In this document: positions 24,841-32,191 of the stretch, one piece after another
Layout of the letters: the number at the start of each line of letters is the position of its first letter
Position numbering within the stretch: the first letter of the stretch is position 1
Origin: Rikenellaceae bacterium
GTDB taxonomy: Bacteria; Bacteroidota; Bacteroidia; Bacteroidales; UBA932
Length of the DNA: 41,333 bases
Direction of reading: 5' to 3'
Assembly (NCBI GenBank): GCA_900769145.1
Contig: CAAGFN010000069.1
Location: 1-41,333, forward strand
Made by a program: the position numbers and the translations under genes
Notes under the pieces: model-generated
What the model was told of the DNA's origin: nothing
Databases searched by the model: none
Seen by the model: the letters and a program-made list of their open reading frames with translations, nothing else

Positions 24841-25251
24841 ATGCAGAAATTCGACCGGAGCTATCTCAGGATGGCTGAAATATGGGCGGAAAACTCATAT
24901 TGCAAGAGACGCAAGGTGGGTGCCCTCATTGTAAAGGACAATATGATTATCTCGGACGGGTATAACGGTACTCCGTCCGGGTTTGAGAATATTTGCGAAG
25001 ATGAGAACGGGGTCACCAAACCCTATGTCCTTCACGCTGAGGCCAATGCAATAACTAAGGTGGCCAAGTCCGGAAACAGCAGCGAGGGTGCGACTCTTTA
25101 TGTTACAGCTTCGCCGTGCATTGAGTGCGCAAAGCTCATCATTCAGGCCGGCATAAGAAGAGTAGTGTATAGGGATGCATACAGACTTCAGGACGGACCG
25201 GATCTTCTCCGAAAGTCCGGAATTGAAGTCGAACAAGTTGATTGTCAATGA
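24841..25251 (+). CDS. Deoxycytidylate (dCMP) deaminase family protein
   Basis: The 136-residue zinc deaminase resembles ComEB-type dCMP deaminases, which make dUMP for dTMP synthesis. The zinc site is complete: HAE at His65-Glu67 and SPCIECAK with Cys93 and Cys96. The N-terminal segment WAENSYCKRRKVGALIVKD is typical of the dCMP deaminase group. The start at ATG 24841 is preferred over the in-frame TTG 24832, which lies within the -7 box. The gene precedes the C-terminal protease by ten bases, so the two may be cotranscribed. Deamination of another cytosine nucleotide cannot be excluded. Confidence 0.88.
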   Translation: MQKFDRSYLRMAEIWAENSYCKRRKVGALIVKDNMIISDGYNGTPSGFENICEDENGVTKPYVLHAEANAITKVAKSGNSSEGATLYVTASPCIECAKLIIQAGIRRVVYRDAYRLQDGPDLLRKSGIEVEQVDCQ

Positions 25252-25261
25252 TATAGATTAA

Positions 25262-26833
25262 ATGACAGAGAAAGACAAATTCACTTCTTTGGCTACAGTG
25301 CTCGGCATCGTGATTGGGGTGCTGGGCACTTGCCTTGTTTATTCGCTAGTCCAGAAGAATTCCAGACTGGACGGCACTTATTCCCAATGGAGGAAACTGA
25401 ACCTCATTCTTGAGCAGGTGGAGAAGAACTACGTGGACGAGGTGGATGTCAAGAAGGTTACGGATGCGGCAGTGGAGGCATCCCTGGCCGCCCTGGACCC
25501 TCATTCCGTCTATCTTCCGCCTGTGGAGCTCGAGGCTTCGGAAACCGAACTTGCAGGCAATTTCGACGGCATCGGAATACAGTTCAATGTCCCCAACGAC
25601 ACGGCCATCGTGCTTGAGGTCATCCCGGGAGGCCCATCCGAGAAGGCAGGTCTTCAGCCTGGTGACAGAATCCTCAAGGTGGACAGCTGCAACATAGCCG
25701 GAGTCCGCTTCCCCCAGGACAGTATGGTCAGGAGGATGAAGGGAAAGGCCGGTACGGAGGTCAGGATTCTGGTCAAGAGGGACAATGCGGAAATCCCGTT
25801 TGACATAACCAGGGGCAAGATACCTGTACATTGTGTCGATGCCTCGTTCATGATCAACGACACGACCGGCTACATCAAGCTTTCCAAATTCAGCCGGACT
25901 ACCTACAAGGAGGTCAGCGAGGCCGCCGCCGGACTGGTTGACAAGGGAATGACGCATCTGGTTTTCGACCTCAGGGACAATACCGGAGGATATTTCGACC
26001 AGGCTCTCCTGCTTTCAGATATGTTCCTGAAGAAAGGTGCACCTATAGTCTATCTCCAGGGCCTTCACAGGAAACGCGAGGATTACAATGCTGACGGCAA
26101 GGGAATGCTCCAGGATGTGAAACTGTCCGTCCTAATCAATGAGAATTCCGCATCTTCCAGTGAAATTTTAGCCGGCGCGATTCAGGACAATGACAGGGGA
26201 GAGATTGTGGGCCGCCGTTCATTCGGCAAGGGACTTGTCCAGGAACCTGTATATTTCACCGACAATTCCGCAATCCGTCTGACCGTAGCCCGTTTCCATA
26301 CTCCTTCCGGAAGATGTATCCAGAAGCCGTACGGTGATGATTATCAATATGATATCTACAAGAGATATGCTGACGGCGAGATGTTCGACAGAGACAGCAT
26401 AAAGATTGACAGCAGCGAGGTTTACAAGACTCTCGGGGGCCGCACCGTCTATGGCGGGGGAGGTATCATTCCTGATGTTTTCGTGCCGATGGACACTACC
26501 AAGGCCACACCTTACTTCATCCGCTGCAACAAGAAGACAACCCAGATGCGTTTTGCTTCCGCAATGTTTGACAAATATCGCAAGGAGTTGTCTGCCATTG
26601 ACAGTTATGAGGCTCTGGATGCGTTCCTTGGCCGTATTGACGTAGTCGGTAAATTCAGGTCTTATGCTGCCGACAATGACAAGATTGTCGCTTCACAGCA
26701 GGAATGGGAGGAAACCCTGCCTTATCTCCGTCCGCAGCTCCGCGCCCTCGTAGGAAGATATTCCAAGATGGGGGACAATGCTTTCTATCGCCTCTATCTC
26801 GAAATGGATGACGTGGTCAAGGCAGCTTTGTAA
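25262..26833 (+). CDS. S41-family C-terminal processing peptidase
   Basis: The 523-residue protease has one N-terminal membrane helix (about residues 8-30) and so lies in the periplasm. A PDZ domain (about 90-175, with GIGIQFNV and GLQPGDRIL) binds C-terminal tails of substrates. The peptidase core has NENSASSSEILAGA, with the probable nucleophile Ser298, and FGKGLVQ, with the general base Lys323. The 25-residue spacing fits the Ser-Lys dyad of CtpA enzymes. The region after residue 400 is an extra helical domain usual in Bacteroidota homologues. Natural substrates are unknown. The gene ends in a 22-bp-period duplication shared with the convergent TonB-like gene. Confidence 0.93.
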   Translation: MTEKDKFTSLATVLGIVIGVLGTCLVYSLVQKNSRLDGTYSQWRKLNLILEQVEKNYVDEVDVKKVTDAAVEASLAALDPHSVYLPPVELEASETELAGNFDGIGIQFNVPNDTAIVLEVIPGGPSEKAGLQPGDRILKVDSCNIAGVRFPQDSMVRRMKGKAGTEVRILVKRDNAEIPFDITRGKIPVHCVDASFMINDTTGYIKLSKFSRTTYKEVSEAAAGLVDKGMTHLVFDLRDNTGGYFDQALLLSDMFLKKGAPIVYLQGLHRKREDYNADGKGMLQDVKLSVLINENSASSSEILAGAIQDNDRGEIVGRRSFGKGLVQEPVYFTDNSAIRLTVARFHTPSGRCIQKPYGDDYQYDIYKRYADGEMFDRDSIKIDSSEVYKTLGGRTVYGGGGIIPDVFVPMDTTKATPYFIRCNKKTTQMRFASAMFDKYRKELSAIDSYEALDAFLGRIDVVGKFRSYAADNDKIVASQQEWEETLPYLRPQLRALVGRYSKMGDNAFYRLYLEMDDVVKAAL

Positions 26834-26863
26834 CCCAAGGCCAGTTGCTTTGTAATCCAAGGC
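26825..26863. repeat. 22-bp-period duplication over the stop codon of the S41 protease gene
   Basis: GCTTTGTAA-C-CCAAGGC at 26825-26841 recurs at 26847-26863 with a single C to T change, at a period of 22 bases. The first copy holds the protease stop codon TAA. The second ends on the first base of the convergent gene's stop codon. Confidence 0.65.
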
Positions 26864-27567
26864 TACTGGGCCAGGAACTGATAAACGATGTCCCCGTGCT
26901 GTCTGGCCGGGGCATCTTGTTTTATGGAGAATCTGGACTGCCTGGCCGCCCGGATAGCGAAGTCCCTCAGGCATCTGTCGTCAGAGGATGTTTCTTCCTG
27001 GATTTTGGCATCGATTACCCTGCCCGAATTGTCCACTGTAATGAGGACGGTCACCATGCCACCGCCATAGCATCTGTAGGCCGGAATCGGAAGATGGCTG
27101 GCCTTCCTGCCATCCAGGTGCCAGGACAAGACTGACGGGCCGCTGTACTGCCTGGGTTCGGATTTCTTGTCTTCCTTTTTGCGCGTCGGCTCGGCTACAT
27201 AATCATCGTCCATCTGGCAAGGTCCGCTCTTCAGGTCCTTTGCAAGCCTCTCTGCATCCTTGTAGAGCTTGTCCGCATCGGTGCTCCTATCATCCTTCAG
27301 GATTTCCCTGTTCCTGGAGGACGTCACGTTCCGGAATTCGATTCCCGAAGCTCCTGAAATGAGGTCATCGACCCTCTTGGATATATTCTCGTCAAATTGC
27401 TTCTTCTCTTCAATTCTCCTCAGTTCCTCCTGTTTGGAAAAGTCAATGACAAACGAGTTCTCCCTTTGAAGAGAGAACCCTATCTGAGCTATCAGCAGGA
27501 CAATAAGAATCCCAAGATGAACAATCAGGGTTATATACAGTCCCGCCTTATCTTCCCGATTCAGCAT
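26863..27567 (-). CDS. TonB-like energy transducer protein
   Basis: The 234-residue protein has one N-terminal membrane helix (about 10-30), a charged central part rich in Lys, Glu and Asp, and a C-terminal domain like that of TonB. The pattern VTVLITVDNSGRVIDAKIQ (about 170-188), then RDFAIRAARQSRFS, is the usual C-terminal TonB fold in Bacteroidota. It would carry energy from the ExbB/ExbD motor to outer-membrane receptors, though the central region lacks the long proline-rich stretch of classical TonB. Its start overlaps the uridine kinase gene by 20 bases. It lies about 2 kb from the exbD genes, on the same strand but past their terminator. Confidence 0.7.
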   Translation of the reverse strand: MLNREDKAGLYITLIVHLGILIVLLIAQIGFSLQRENSFVIDFSKQEELRRIEEKKQFDENISKRVDDLISGASGIEFRNVTSSRNREILKDDRSTDADKLYKDAERLAKDLKSGPCQMDDDYVAEPTRKKEDKKSEPRQYSGPSVLSWHLDGRKASHLPIPAYRCYGGGMVTVLITVDNSGRVIDAKIQEETSSDDRCLRDFAIRAARQSRFSIKQDAPARQHGDIVYQFLAQ

Positions 27568-28180
27568 TTCTGTCTTGCAATGACTTTTCTATCGTGGCCG
27601 AAATGATGTCAATGGCTACCTTGTTGTGACCTCCCTGCGGGATAATGATGTCAGCATATCTCTTGCTCGGTTCAATGAACTGGAGATACATCGGCTTTAC
27701 TGTCTTGCTGTATCGCTCAATGACAGTTTCGACGGTTTTGCCCCTCTCTATGATATCCCTGGCCATCACTCTCATAAGCCTGTCGTCATCATCAGCATCA
27801 ACGAAAATCTTGATGTCCATCTGTTCCCTGAGTTCCTTGCAGGTGAACACCAGGATTCCTTCAATGATAATGACTTCCGCAGGCTCGACCGTGATGGTTT
27901 CGGTGGCCGACCTTGTGCAGGTAATGTAGGAATATACCGGCTGCTCGATTCTATTCCCCTGCTTCAGTTCCTTGAGCTGTTTGCAGAGAAGCCTGAAGTC
28001 AATGGAGTCCGGGTGGTCGAAATTAATCTTCTGCCTTTCTTCCAATGGAAGATGTCCCGAGTCCTTGTAGTAGGAATCCTGCGGGATTACGACGACTTTC
28101 TCATGGAGTTTCTCGGTAATGGCTCTTACAACAGTAGTCTTGCCTGAACCTGAACCGCCTGCAATTCCGATTACGAGCAT
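27548..28180 (-). CDS. udk: Uridine kinase
   Basis: The 210-residue kinase phosphorylates uridine and cytidine in pyrimidine salvage. The P-loop GGSGSGKTT lies at residues 8-16. Also visible are QDSYYKD, the substrate region FDHPDSIDF and the IIEGILVF segment, with RLMRVMARDIIERG as the family-typical arginine-rich lid. Length fits the family. It lies 21 bases after asnS on the same strand, and its end overlaps the TonB-like gene, so the three probably form one transcription unit. Confidence 0.95.
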   Translation of the reverse strand: MLVIGIAGGSGSGKTTVVRAITEKLHEKVVVIPQDSYYKDSGHLPLEERQKINFDHPDSIDFRLLCKQLKELKQGNRIEQPVYSYITCTRSATETITVEPAEVIIIEGILVFTCKELREQMDIKIFVDADDDDRLMRVMARDIIERGKTVETVIERYSKTVKPMYLQFIEPSKRYADIIIPQGGHNKVAIDIISATIEKSLQDRNAESGR

Positions 28181-28201
28181 AGGAGTGATGTGTTTTGAAG
28201 G

Positions 28202-29608
28202 TTAAAATTCCGCGTTCCTTGGAGTTCTTGGGAATGGAATGACATCCCTGATGTTGCTCATTCCGGTAACGAAGAGGAGGAGCCTCTCGAATCCAAGTCC
28301 GAAACCGCTGTGAGGCACGCTTCCGAATCTTCTGGTATCAATGTACCATTCCAGGTTCTTCCTGCTCATGCCGAGCTCGCTGATTCTGTTCTCAAGCTTC
28401 TCAAGCGACCATTCCCTCTCGGAGCCTCCGATGATTTCTCCAATCTTAGGGAAGAGGACATCCATTGCCCTTACAGTCTTGCCATTGTCGTCCTGCTTCA
28501 TATAGAAGGCCTTGATTTCCTTCGGATATCCGGTGAGGATTACAGGTTTCTGGAAATGCTTCTCTACGAGGAACCGCTCATGCTCGCTCTGGAGGTCAAC
28601 TCCCCAGTAAACAGGATACTCGAACTTGATGCCGTTCTTCACTGCCTCCTCAAGAATCCTGATTCCTTCGGTGTACTCCAATCTCACGAAATCAGTGCTG
28701 ATGACACCCTTCAGCCTTTCAATCAAGCCGTCGTCGTATTTGTCATTCAGGAACTGGATATCGTCAATGCAGTTCTCCAATGCATAGGAAACCAGATACT
28801 TGATGAATTCCTCGGCAAGGTCCATATTGTCCTTGATATCGTAGAAAGCCATTTCCGGCTCAATCATCCAGAACTCTGCAAGATGTCTTGGGGTGTTGGA
28901 GTTCTCAGCCCTGAAGGTAGGGCCGAATGTGTAGATTTCACCTACGGCCGTGGCTCCGAGTTCACCCTCAAGCTGTCCGCTCACAGTGAGGCTGGTCTGC
29001 TTCCCGAAGAAATCCTCATTGTAGTCAATCTCTCCCTTCTTGTTGCGAGGAAGCGGCTTGTCGAGGTCGAGAGTGGTCACCTGGAACATCTGTCCGGCAC
29101 CCTCGCAGTCAGACTCCGTGATGAGAGGGGTGTGGAGATAGACGAATCCCTTGTTCTGGAAGAATGTATGAATCGCATAAGCCATGGCGTTCCTGACCCT
29201 GAGCACGGCACCGAAGGTATTGGTCCTCATTCTCATGTGAGCCACTGTCCTGAGATACTCGAGCGAGGTGTCCTTCTTCTGGAGCGGATATCTCATCGGG
29301 TCGCATTCTCCATAGATTTCGATGGATTCTGCCTTGATTTCCACCTTCTGTCCGCTGCCGATGGACTCTACCAGCTGGCCTCTTACGGCAAGGCTGGCTC
29401 CGGTGGTGATTCTCTTCATGAGCTCCTCGTCGAAATTTTCAGCCTCGGCGACAATCTGTATATTGTTTATAGTAGATCCGTCATTCAATGCAATGAACTT
29501 GACCTGTTTGTTTCCTCTTTTGGTCCTGACCCAACCCTTCGCGAGGACCTCCTTTCCCGGAGCCTCGTTCAAAAGGTCTTTGATTTTCATTCTGACAACT
29601 GTATCCAT
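28202..29608 (-). CDS. asnS: Asparagine-tRNA ligase
   Basis: The 468-residue class IIb synthetase attaches asparagine to its tRNA. An N-terminal OB-fold (KGWVRTKRGNKQVKFIALNDGS) binds the anticodon. Motif 2 reads FRAENSNTPRHLAEFWMIEPE in two halves, and motif 3 GFGLGFERLLLF ends the protein. The FRAENSNT form, rather than the aspartyl FRDEDLR form, identifies AsnRS. ATG 29608 is chosen; an ATG six codons later (29590) also fits. A strong promoter lies 26 bases upstream. Its codon use is biased like that of dnaK, consistent with high expression. Confidence 0.97.
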   Translation of the reverse strand: MDTVVRMKIKDLLNEAPGKEVLAKGWVRTKRGNKQVKFIALNDGSTINNIQIVAEAENFDEELMKRITTGASLAVRGQLVESIGSGQKVEIKAESIEIYGECDPMRYPLQKKDTSLEYLRTVAHMRMRTNTFGAVLRVRNAMAYAIHTFFQNKGFVYLHTPLITESDCEGAGQMFQVTTLDLDKPLPRNKKGEIDYNEDFFGKQTSLTVSGQLEGELGATAVGEIYTFGPTFRAENSNTPRHLAEFWMIEPEMAFYDIKDNMDLAEEFIKYLVSYALENCIDDIQFLNDKYDDGLIERLKGVISTDFVRLEYTEGIRILEEAVKNGIKFEYPVYWGVDLQSEHERFLVEKHFQKPVILTGYPKEIKAFYMKQDDNGKTVRAMDVLFPKIGEIIGGSEREWSLEKLENRISELGMSRKNLEWYIDTRRFGSVPHSGFGLGFERLLLFVTGMSNIRDVIPFPRTPRNAEF

Positions 29609-29634
29609 AGGTGATTTTCTGTAAATTTATCATA

Positions 29635-29664
29635 CAAATATAATATAAATTACTCATAACACAA
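29635..29664 (-). promoter_or_regulatory. asnS promoter
   Basis: On the minus strand TTG (29664-29662), a 19-base spacer and TATATTTG (29642-29635) match the Bacteroidetes consensus. Transcription would begin near 29628, about 20 bases before the ATG at 29608. Confidence 0.7.
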
Positions 29665-29667
29665 TAC

Positions 29668-29699
29668 AAAAAAGCAGCCTCTGTTCAGAGACTGCTTTT
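29668..29699 (-). terminator. Terminator of the exbB-exbD operon
   Basis: Read on the minus strand, AAAAGCAG (29699-29692) pairs with CTGCTTTT (29677-29670); CTCTG (29690-29686) and CAGAG (29683-29679) continue the stem past one mismatch, leaving a two-base loop. Six T residues end the structure at 29673-29668. It separates exbD from asnS. Confidence 0.8.
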
Positions 29700-29719
29700 C
29701 TGCCAAATATTTCCGGAGA

Positions 29720-30190
29720 TTACTCGTCGGATGCTCTTCTGGACTGATACATGATTTTCAGTGCAGAGCAACGTCTGAGCTCCTGCTTGATGTCGGTTAT
29801 AATACCCATACGTACATCCTGGTCGGCCTTGATGACTGTTGTCATGAACTGACGGTCACCTTCTGACATTGCGTCACGCTCGGCTGCGATGAAGTCACGT
29901 ATATCGTTGACGGTCTTGAAAGAGTCGTTCAACTGGATACGGGCTTCGGTACCGAACTTCGCCTGCATATTCTTTACAGGAGGGCCCACGTTGATGTACG
30001 AGGCAAGATCCTTTCTTTCGAGTTTGATTACTTCAGATGCTTCCGGAAGTTTAACCATCACGAGATCCTCAGTGCTCCTGAGCTGTGTGGTCACCATAAA
30101 GAAGAAGAGAAGCATGAAGACGATATCTGAAAGCGAACCGGAGCTGATGCCCGGCATTTCCTTTTTACCGCCTCTTGAAAATTTTGCCAT
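29720..30190 (-). CDS. exbD: Biopolymer transport protein ExbD/TolR (second copy)
   Basis: The 156-residue protein has the ExbD layout: a short basic cytoplasmic start, one membrane helix (about 20-40) beginning SLSDIVFMLLFFFMVTT, and a periplasmic domain. The acidic residue at the start of the helix (Asp22) is the conserved proton-path aspartate. It works with ExbB as a proton-driven motor for TonB-dependent transport. It lies 18 bases after the first exbD and ends the operon. Two unequal ExbD subunits in one cluster are usual in Bacteroidota. Confidence 0.92.
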   Translation of the reverse strand: MAKFSRGGKKEMPGISSGSLSDIVFMLLFFFMVTTQLRSTEDLVMVKLPEASEVIKLERKDLASYINVGPPVKNMQAKFGTEARIQLNDSFKTVNDIRDFIAAERDAMSEGDRQFMTTVIKADQDVRMGIITDIKQELRRCSALKIMYQSRRASDE

Positions 30191-30208
30191 ATTTCTATTC
30201 CTCCTTAA

Positions 30209-30787
30209 TTACTTTTTAGATACATCCTTAGGTTCTGCTTCGGATATGTTCTGAGGTACACACTTCTTGACAATATCCTGCTGCTCCTCTGTAAGATTGT
30301 CAAAACCCTTACCGTAGTTCTTTCTTGAGAACTCATCGCGAAGCTCATTGATGGCTTTCACGAGTTCGTTCTGCACTGCGATATAGGCCCTGTAACTGGT
30401 ACCACGGTCATTCTGGAGAGAGATGACACCCTTGGATACCGCGCATGCGCCATAACCTTCGATTTCCTTCACTTCCTTTTCAGGCATTGTAGGGTCGTCG
30501 GCAGGGTTTGTGATGAATATTTTGATCTTGTCTTTGAGCTGGCTGACATCCATGAGTTCGTTGCCCGCAAACAGCCTGTCCTGGGAGTTGATCTTCACGA
30601 CGATAATGTTACGTCTGTTGACCTTCTGATCCTCGACCTTCTGATTTTTGTCAGGCATAGGCGGAAGACGGCGCTGAAGACCTGTCTGTGACCCCATAGT
30701 TGTAGTCATAAGGAAGTAGCACAGAAGCAGGAACGCGATATCCGCCGTTGAGCTGCTGTTGATTGCTGGTGTCTTTTTACTAGCCAT
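30209..30787 (-). CDS. exbD: Biopolymer transport protein ExbD/TolR (first copy)
   Basis: This 192-residue ExbD paralogue has a membrane helix at about 14-34 starting STADIAFLLLCYFLMTT, with the conserved helix aspartate at Asp16. The periplasmic domain is longer than in the other copy and ends in a charged Lys/Glu tail. It also has a loop with two prolines (RRLPPMPDKN) right after the helix. The two copies are not close duplicates, so they may fill different places in the motor. It begins 11 bases after the small membrane protein gene. Confidence 0.9.
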   Translation of the reverse strand: MASKKTPAINSSSTADIAFLLLCYFLMTTTMGSQTGLQRRLPPMPDKNQKVEDQKVNRRNIIVVKINSQDRLFAGNELMDVSQLKDKIKIFITNPADDPTMPEKEVKEIEGYGACAVSKGVISLQNDRGTSYRAYIAVQNELVKAINELRDEFSRKNYGKGFDNLTEEQQDIVKKCVPQNISEAEPKDVSKK

Positions 30788-30798
30788 ATCCCAAATCG

Positions 30799-31242
30799 TT
30801 ATTTACTACGGATTGCGCTCCAGATCTCAGCGAAGATGATCGAGAGGATAGCAAGACCACCTGCGAGGTATGTGAGGTTCAATATCGTATCAGTTAATTT
30901 AAGAGTACCTGTCGAAGGCTGCTGGAGCATGCCCATCGCAGGGTTAGCTGGTGCGAGCAGATATGCGACTCCGCAGACAGCTGCCACTACAACGACTCCG
31001 ATGCCAAGCTTCAAGAGGCTCTTCGGATCGTTGATGGCTGCAATCACGAGGCCGAATACAACGACGCTCACGAGTGCGAGACCTACCATCGCATAAGCCC
31101 AGTAGAGGAGGGCTTCAACAGTAGCAGCAGGCTGGTTAGGAGTTGAAGGGTATCCCGCAACAAATCCCCAGACCAGAATGCCGACACTGATCACGATCAG
31201 TCCCACCATCAGCCATTTGAAGAATTTTTCGAGATTTTTCAT
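30799..31242 (-). CDS. Small membrane protein of unknown function in the exb operon
   Basis: I do not recognise a named family. The 147-residue product is very hydrophobic with about four membrane helices (near 10-30, 45-70, 78-95 and 118-140) and a short loop of small and proline residues between the third and fourth. It lies between exbB and exbD with gaps of 26 and 11 bases, so it is made with the motor proteins. A subunit or assembly factor of the ExbBD complex is a reasonable guess from context only. The start at MKNLEKFFKW is well supported by a basic N terminus before the first helix. Confidence 0.75.
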   Translation of the reverse strand: MKNLEKFFKWLMVGLIVISVGILVWGFVAGYPSTPNQPAATVEALLYWAYAMVGLALVSVVVFGLVIAAINDPKSLLKLGIGVVVVAAVCGVAYLLAPANPAMGMLQQPSTGTLKLTDTILNLTYLAGGLAILSIIFAEIWSAIRSK

Positions 31243-31268
31243 TGTATATATTCTCTAGGGGTTGTCAA

Positions 31269-32063
31269 TTACTTTGCCTTGTATTCAGAAAGAACGTCGA
31301 TGAGCTCGATGGAAGAGTTCTCCATGTCGATTGAGAGAGTGTCAATCTTGGCAAGGATGTAGTTGTAGAACACCTGAAGAATCATAGCTACGATGAGACC
31401 GCCGACGGTTGTGATGAGGGCGACCTTCATACCACCTGCGACAACGTTAGGGGAGATGTCACCTGCTGCCTGGATAGCGTCGAATGCCTGGATCATACCG
31501 ATAACGGTACCGAGGAATCCGAGTGACGGAGCGATGGCGATGAAGAGGGAAATCCAGGAAAGACCGCTTTCCATCTTGCTCATCTGTACTGAACCGTAGG
31601 AAACGATGGATTTCTCAACAACGTCGAGACCCTGCTCGTAACGCATGAGGCCCTGAACGAAAATGTCGGCTACCGGACCGCGGGTATCCTTGCAAACCTC
31701 CTTTGCGGCTTCGATACCACCTTCGCTAAGAGCGGCTTCCACTTTCTCGAGGAGCTTCTTGGTGTTGACCTTCTGGAAAGAAAGAGTCAAAATCCTCTCG
31801 ATGGAGAGTGCGAGACCGATGATAAGGCAGATGATGATGAGGGACATGAATCCTGCACCACCCTCGATGAACTTGGTCTTGAGAGCCTGGTGAAGCGGAA
31901 CTTCAGGGGCTGCTGCAGTAAGAGCCGCGAGGTCGTTTGCCGGAGCTGGAGCCACAGCCTCTGTAGCCTCAGTGCTGGTAGCTGTTTCGTCCTGTGCGGA
32001 AGCGTAGTTTGCAGAAACGGCCATTATGCCGGCAACTGCCAAAAACATGAAAAACTTTTTCAT
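31269..32063 (-). CDS. exbB: MotA/TolQ/ExbB proton channel protein
   Basis: The 264-residue protein is the ExbB subunit of the TonB energising motor. It starts with a signal-like helix (residues 1-23), followed by a linker rich in Ala, Thr and Glu, an addition common in Bacteroidota. The first core helix (about 72-90) runs into the cytoplasmic domain (KVNTKKLLEKVEAAL). The MotA/TolQ signature IAPSLGFLGTVIGMIQAF lies at about 178-195, followed by a last helix near 212-235. It heads a four-gene operon with two exbD genes. A stem-loop sits at the 5' end of its predicted transcript. Confidence 0.92.
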   Translation of the reverse strand: MKKFFMFLAVAGIMAVSANYASAQDETATSTEATEAVAPAPANDLAALTAAAPEVPLHQALKTKFIEGGAGFMSLIIICLIIGLALSIERILTLSFQKVNTKKLLEKVEAALSEGGIEAAKEVCKDTRGPVADIFVQGLMRYEQGLDVVEKSIVSYGSVQMSKMESGLSWISLFIAIAPSLGFLGTVIGMIQAFDAIQAAGDISPNVVAGGMKVALITTVGGLIVAMILQVFYNYILAKIDTLSIDMENSSIELIDVLSEYKAK

Positions 32064-32125
32064 AATTGTTTTTGTGTGTTTGAATTAAATAATGTATTAA
32101 TGTTTAATAATTTCTATGCAATATC

Positions 32126-32149
32126 CGGATACTGGAAGCCAAGTATCCG
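32126..32149 (-). promoter_or_regulatory. Stem-loop at the 5' end of the exbB transcript
   Basis: CGGATACT (32126-32133) pairs perfectly with AGTATCCG (32142-32149), an 8-bp stem with an 8-base loop. It begins a few bases after the predicted transcription start near 32153. No T tract follows on the minus strand, so it is not a terminator for ansA. A 5' stem that protects the mRNA is one possible role. Confidence 0.45.
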
Positions 32150-32159
32150 AAAACCGTTG

Positions 32160-32188
32160 CAATTTAGCAAAAAAAATTCATTCGGCAA
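32160..32188 (-). promoter_or_regulatory. Possible promoter of the exbB operon
   Basis: On the minus strand TTG (32188-32186), a 19-base spacer and TAAATTG (32166-32160) resemble the consensus with one base of the -7 box missing. The site overlaps the poly-A/T tract just after ansA. Confidence 0.4.
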
Positions 32189-32191
32189 TAC

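Noticed and set aside
28310..29614. 434-codon open frame on the + strand opposite asnS
   Set aside because: It mirrors the asnS reading frame, has no recognisable family motif, promoter or ribosome site, and asnS is certain.
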